Positions 60,565 through 64,000 of a DNA stretch of 64,000 nt are shown one piece after another. The DNA is taken from assembly GCA_030726725.1 (NCBI GenBank), contig JANRDC010000015.1, forward strand, positions 30,485 to 94,484, given 5' to 3'. This DNA is from Flavobacteriaceae bacterium (GTDB taxonomy: Bacteria > Bacteroidota > Bacteroidia > Flavobacteriales > Flavobacteriaceae). Numbering within the stretch: the first letter of the stretch is position 1; every line of letters begins with the position of its first letter. Made by a program: the position numbers and the translations under genes. Below the pieces are notes generated by a model. That model did not search any database. It saw only the letters and a program-made list of their open reading frames with translations, and was not told where the DNA came from.

Positions 60565-61251
60565 ATGAACAAGTTGTTGCTTATTGCTTTATCCGCGAGC
60601 TTTTATTCGTTGACTGCCCACGCCCAGGAGTCTATGGCCAACGCCAGTCATATCCTCAATAACAATTCTACCCTCTACGACAAATTTCAGCAGGGATTTG
60701 CCAACGCCAAAGGGACACCCTATATCCAAGAAGAATACACCTTGGCGAGTGTTTCCGGACTTTCCAACAATTACATGGTCAAGTACAACGCATTTAACGA
60801 TGAGATGGAAGTCCTGCTTGAGTCCAATAAGGTCAATTATATTCAAAAAGAAAAGGGACTGATGGTTACGTTGAAAACCAATACCCCTAGGTCCTATTTT
60901 TGTTTGGGATATACCGATGATTTGGGCAAGTATCGGCTCGGTTATTTCGCAGCAGCTGGAGTGATTAAAGAAGGTCATCTACTTTTTCTAAAAGAAAAAA
61001 TAGGTTTTCAAGAAGCTAAACCTCCAAGATCAGGTTATGAAAGACCTACCCCCGCCGGATTTAAACAGCCCGCCACCGCTTATTACGTCTGGGAATCAGC
61101 TGCTGAGCGTTTTACCGAGGTGCCCAAAACAAAAACGGGGTTCATCAAAATGTTTCCCCAACGCAACCTCAAAGATTTTTTTAAGTCAGGAACCTACGAC
61201 TTCGATGTTGCCCAGGATCTGCTCAAAGTTTTAGCGTATTGTTACGAATAA
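60565..61251 (+). CDS. Secreted orphan protein
   Basis: A 228-residue protein with a signal peptide (MNKLLLIALSASFYSLTAHAQ) and no membrane segment after it. The mature part begins with Asn- and Ser-rich sequence, and the C-terminal half contains several aromatic and Lys-rich strands ending LLKVLAYCYE. I do not recognise a family; it may be specific to this lineage. The gene stands alone between divergent acs and a bidirectional terminator, so it has its own promoter. Confidence 0.75.
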   Translation: MNKLLLIALSASFYSLTAHAQESMANASHILNNNSTLYDKFQQGFANAKGTPYIQEEYTLASVSGLSNNYMVKYNAFNDEMEVLLESNKVNYIQKEKGLMVTLKTNTPRSYFCLGYTDDLGKYRLGYFAAAGVIKEGHLLFLKEKIGFQEAKPPRSGYERPTPAGFKQPATAYYVWESAAERFTEVPKTKTGFIKMFPQRNLKDFFKSGTYDFDVAQDLLKVLAYCYE

Positions 61252-61278
61252 AAAAAACGCCCTCTTGGGCGTTTTTTT
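61251..61278. terminator. Bidirectional terminator between the secreted orphan and M14 peptidase genes
   Basis: AAAAACGCCC and GGGCGTTTTT arms form a strong stem with a four-base loop and A- and T-runs on both sides. It serves both converging genes. Confidence 0.88.
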
Positions 61279-61300
61279 TTATATAGTTAGATGAAATGCG

Positions 61301-63835
61301 CTATTGCCCCACCATAAAAATTGCATTGGACAACACTAATTTGCCGCTTTCCCAAAAGCCCCTAAAAATGGGGTTGTCGGCAAAATACACCACGTGACCT
61401 CTGCCGATTCGCTCCGTGCCGATCACTAGTGACTCAGCCATTTGCTCTTTGATCTTGTATCCGATAAATCCAGTTCTGTACGCTTTAGCTGATTTGATAA
61501 TGCCTGCATTGACTCCTTGGTCTAAATAGGCATATCTATTGCTGTTGTTTTTTAAGGTGTAGTAGATGCCCTCGGTTCCGTAACCCAATGGGTGAGTGAC
61601 ATCCATGGTTACCTGGTATATAGCGCCAGTAGCTTCCTCGGAAATCGCCAGTCGTTCTGCTTGTTTGTGTGGTGCCAATCGCTCTTTGGCGGCTATTTCT
61701 TCTGCGCGTTTATCAGCGGCCTTTTTTTGCTCTTGGGTGCTGTAAGTTTTTAGTCCATAACCTTCTTGATCGACAAATAAACCTAAGGCGCCGTCAATAG
61801 CGATTAGTTTTCCTCCTGCTTTTACCCAATCAGTGAGTTTTTGCTTAGAACGATCGTTGACCGCACTGCCAAACAATGAAGGCAGTATGATGACATCGTA
61901 TTTGCTTAAATCAGTGCTGTTTAATGAGGAGGACTCTAGTTGGGCTAATGGATATTTTAGCTCCTGCTCAAAGAAATGCCAGATTTCTCCATAGTTTAAC
62001 GATGAGGTGCCGGATCCACCTACCAACGCTATTTTAGGCGCCTTTACAACCCGGATTTCTGGAGATCCAAAGTCATTTCCCGAATCCACATAACCAGTTT
62101 GAGACGTTTCAAGTCCCACCTGATTTTGACGGGCGATCTCGATTACTTTTTGGTCGAAATCTTTATGGTGTTCATTCCCACCTTTGGTAATCAGCAAGCT
62201 TCCTTGGGGATAGCTTTTTCCACCTACGCTAAATGGGTTTTCTGCATATTTTACCCGAACATTGGCCCGGAGTAATTGGGCCATAAAGGCAGCGTGTTTG
62301 GTTCCTTGCCAGGCAGCAATGTAGGCCACCGGAGTCTGATCAGGTGTTTGCAACTCTTTCTTGGGCAAGTTAAAGGTACCCTGCCCCATTAATTTTTCTT
62401 CAGTGGCATAAGCGTTTAGTCCATAAGCATAGGGCATGGACCAACTGGTGATGTCGTAAGTGATCGAATCGTTCAGTTGTGGATTGGGCTCAAACAGCAC
62501 CTGGGTCAACACTGATTTTGGTTGATAAGCGCTGATCAATAAATCTTGATCGGCTACTGAGAACACCGCTTGTGATTGACCGCTTTGGTAAGCATATCCT
62601 TTAACCCCTGATTTTGATTTAGCTCTTTGGTATTGAATACCGTTTTTGTCCAACAGGGCCATGAGCTTTTCCAGTTGCGCAGGGTTACTTCCCTGCTTGA
62701 TGACAAAGCTTTTGTATTTGCCTTTGGGTGCAGAAGCATTGGTGCTAAAATAATTGCTGTATTGCTTGAGCAGTTCGGGGCCGTGTGCGCTGGTCATTTC
62801 CACTGCGGAAAGCGCTGCCGTGTAATGGCCTTCTATTCTGTGTGCTAGGGTAACTGTGTCACCCACTGCATTGCGCATGCCGATGCCCGCTCGCCCTCCA
62901 CCGCCTTGCTCAATAGTCATGCCAATGGCACCGTTATACATAGGGTAGGTGTCTCCATAGGCTGGATACAGTAGGTCAAAACGTTCTTTGGTGAAATAAA
63001 AACGCCCCATTTGGTCAAAATATTTGGCTGTATTGCGTCCAAAAATATCTTGGAATTGGTGTTGGTAGGGAGTTAACTGCGCATGTAAGGGTTCAGCAGC
63101 AGGAGCCATATAAAACGGATTGTCAATCCCTTGTTCGTGGAAATCCAGATGTAGCTGTGGCATCCACTGCTGGTAGAGTTTTAGTCTTTGTTGACTTTCC
63201 ACCTGCACCTGCCAAGCCCAATCTCGGTTGAGGTCAAATAGATAATGGTTGGCTCTTCCTCCAGGCCAAGGCTCGTTGTGTTCCATGGATTGAGGATCGG
63301 GCTGCATCACAGTATTCATTTTTTGGTTGTACCACATCGCATATCGATCCCTACCATCGGGGTTAATGCATGGATCGATTACGACCACTTGATCTTTTAG
63401 CCAAGCCTGAACTTGGGTATTCGACGGGTCAGCCAAGGTGTGAAAGGTGGCGATGGCCGCTTCCATACCGACGGATTCGTTTCCGTGTACGTTAAAGGAC
63501 ATCCAGTTGATGGGTACTTGAGTAGCAGGTGTACCTGGGATAATTCCTGCTCGTTTTAAGTTGTCTGTTCTGATTTGTTCCAGACGAGCCATATTTTCCG
63601 CACTGGCCAATACCGCCACGAACAAAGGTCTTTTTTCATTGGTTTCCCCATAAGGAATCAGTTTGATGTTCGGATTTTGTCCCGCCACTTCCTGAAAATA
63701 GTCCACCATTCTGTGGTGGGGGGTGAATCGCTCACCTAGTTTGTATCCCAAAAATGCCTCAGGGGACTTGACCTGTGCCTGTAGTTGCACCACACCCAAA
63801 CAGGCCATAAAAACGCTGATAATTATTTTTTTCAT
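61301..63835 (-). CDS. M14 zinc carboxypeptidase-like protein with C-terminal GATase1-like domain
   Basis: The ATG at 63835 gives 844 residues beginning with a signal peptide (MKKIIISVFMACLGVVQLQA); the frame stays open upstream but runs into the tmRNA gene and terminator. The M14 domain (about 25-400) has the zinc motif H-G-N-E (NVHGNESVGME), the substrate region FDLNRDWAW and DFHEQG with the third ligand. The C-terminal part (about 620-760; KIALVGGSGTSSLNYGE, DVIILPSLFG) is a class I glutamine amidotransferase-like fold of unknown use. Likely a periplasmic or secreted peptidase. Confidence 0.88.
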   Translation of the reverse strand: MKKIIISVFMACLGVVQLQAQVKSPEAFLGYKLGERFTPHHRMVDYFQEVAGQNPNIKLIPYGETNEKRPLFVAVLASAENMARLEQIRTDNLKRAGIIPGTPATQVPINWMSFNVHGNESVGMEAAIATFHTLADPSNTQVQAWLKDQVVVIDPCINPDGRDRYAMWYNQKMNTVMQPDPQSMEHNEPWPGGRANHYLFDLNRDWAWQVQVESQQRLKLYQQWMPQLHLDFHEQGIDNPFYMAPAAEPLHAQLTPYQHQFQDIFGRNTAKYFDQMGRFYFTKERFDLLYPAYGDTYPMYNGAIGMTIEQGGGGRAGIGMRNAVGDTVTLAHRIEGHYTAALSAVEMTSAHGPELLKQYSNYFSTNASAPKGKYKSFVIKQGSNPAQLEKLMALLDKNGIQYQRAKSKSGVKGYAYQSGQSQAVFSVADQDLLISAYQPKSVLTQVLFEPNPQLNDSITYDITSWSMPYAYGLNAYATEEKLMGQGTFNLPKKELQTPDQTPVAYIAAWQGTKHAAFMAQLLRANVRVKYAENPFSVGGKSYPQGSLLITKGGNEHHKDFDQKVIEIARQNQVGLETSQTGYVDSGNDFGSPEIRVVKAPKIALVGGSGTSSLNYGEIWHFFEQELKYPLAQLESSSLNSTDLSKYDVIILPSLFGSAVNDRSKQKLTDWVKAGGKLIAIDGALGLFVDQEGYGLKTYSTQEQKKAADKRAEEIAAKERLAPHKQAERLAISEEATGAIYQVTMDVTHPLGYGTEGIYYTLKNNSNRYAYLDQGVNAGIIKSAKAYRTGFIGYKIKEQMAESLVIGTERIGRGHVVYFADNPIFRGFWESGKLVLSNAIFMVGQ

Positions 63836-63907
63836 GATAGAATTTAAGTGAATAAATATAACAGAAATTTTTCGGGTATAAACCCTTTTCAGGGTGGACG
63901 TGAAAAC

Positions 63908-63937
63908 AAAAAACCTCCAACCATTAAGGTTGAAGGT
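63908..63937 (-). terminator. Terminator of ssrA
   Basis: ACCTcCAACC and GGTTGaAGGT (63913-63935) form a stem of ten with one mismatch and a five-base loop; on the minus strand a run of T follows. It lies 10 bases after the tmRNA 3' end. Confidence 0.75.
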
Positions 63938-63946
63938 ATCCGTTTG

Positions 63947-64000
63947 TGGAGCCGGAGGGATTTGAACCCTCGTCCAAACAAGCAATTAAAAAGCTTTCTA
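63947..64000 (-). ncRNA. ssrA: tmRNA (ssrA), 3' end, cut by window edge
   Basis: tmRNA rescues stalled ribosomes and tags their products. The minus strand shows the T-arm GAGGG-TTCAAAT-CCCTC, the acceptor strand CGGCTCC and discriminator A at 63947, preceded by the TTTGGACG segment that precedes the T-stem in tmRNAs, and further by the TAGAAAGC segment near the pseudoknot side. A normal tRNA would need an anticodon stem there and none fits. No CCA is encoded, so it must be added. The tag-coding part lies outside the window. Confidence 0.78.

Noticed and set aside
63836..63985. N-terminal extension of the M14 peptidase frame
   Set aside because: It runs through the tmRNA terminator and 3' end, while the ATG at 63835 gives a clean signal peptide.
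63940..64000. Ordinary tRNA gene at the right edge
   Set aside because: The T-arm and acceptor end fit, but no anticodon stem and loop can be placed in the sequence before the T-arm, while the GGACG and TAGAAAGC segments fit tmRNA.
1..64000. CRISPR arrays, insertion sequences, prophage or integrative element
   Set aside because: No regularly spaced repeats, transposase, integrase or phage genes were seen; gene content and density look like core chromosome throughout.

Overview
The window is 64 kb of ordinary, very densely packed chromosome from a member of the Bacteroidota, most likely the order Flavobacteriales. The reasons are: promoters of the TTG-N17..23-TAnnTTTG type instead of -35/-10 boxes, almost no Shine-Dalgarno sequences, a TonB-dependent receptor, many lineage-typical families (DUF6048, DUF6452, DUF349, DUF5683, an OstA-like protein, WbqC), and gene blocks that I recall as syntenic in flavobacteria (TPR-DUF368-DUF368-aroE-DUF349; spoT-fur-purA-ostA; ribH-mutL-rhomboids; parA-parB-DUF5683-dapB-lepB-wbqC; udk-divIC-methylmalonyl-CoA mutase). 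I see no prophage, insertion sequence, integron, CRISPR array or defence island, and no gene-free stretch longer than about 210 bases.

Layout. 1-4 kb: the start of a HAD phosphatase cut by the left edge, then the translation operon thrS-infC-rpmI-rplT on the minus strand; infC appears to start at ATA. 3.3-8.2 kb: a ZIP metal transporter, an RlmL-type 23S rRNA methyltransferase with a small membrane protein, and rlmD followed by two small envelope genes. 8.3-10.8 kb: ornithine aminotransferase overlapping a cysteine desulfurase. 10.8-14.9 kb: an M23 peptidase, then a coiled-coil protein, zapA, a probable 6S RNA and rny (RNase Y). 14.9-20.8 kb: DUF349, aroE, two DUF368 lipid-carrier transporters and a TPR protein. 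20.8-28.4 kb: trmH-type methyltransferase, spoT, a Fur-family regulator, purA, an OstA-like protein and a class-III aminotransferase. 28.4-36.1 kb: two amidohydrolase-like genes, a cyclophilin-FKBP fusion lipoprotein, nrnA and a PhoD-like phosphoesterase.

36.1-44.2 kb: ndk, DUF721, recF, then a plus-strand run TPR-ribH-membrane protein-mutL-rhomboid-rhomboid-endonuclease-like. 44.2-49.6 kb: parA, parB, DUF5683, dapB, lepB and wbqC as one overlapping minus-strand operon. 49.6-55.9 kb: udk-divIC-mutA-mutB (minus) diverging from anmK-murQ (plus), the latter recycling anhydro-MurNAc. 55.9-64 kb: a TonB-dependent receptor with a clear two-operator promoter, acs, an orphan secreted protein, an M14 peptidase and the 3' end of tmRNA (ssrA) cut by the right edge.

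Most of this is core housekeeping: translation, RNA modification and decay, cell division, chromosome segregation and repair, (p)ppGpp signalling and envelope maintenance. I did not find a self-contained novel system. The observations most worth following are the pair of Fur-box-like operators around a textbook Bacteroidota promoter upstream of the TonB receptor; the stepwise loss of the metal-binding HxH motif across three amidohydrolase modules; a four-cysteine insert in ornithine aminotransferase encoded next to a cysteine desulfurase; a cyclophilin-FKBP fusion; a MutL without recognisable endonuclease motifs; and several promoters so close to the ATG that leaderless transcripts are predicted. 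Family and synteny statements come from memory and were not checked against a database.
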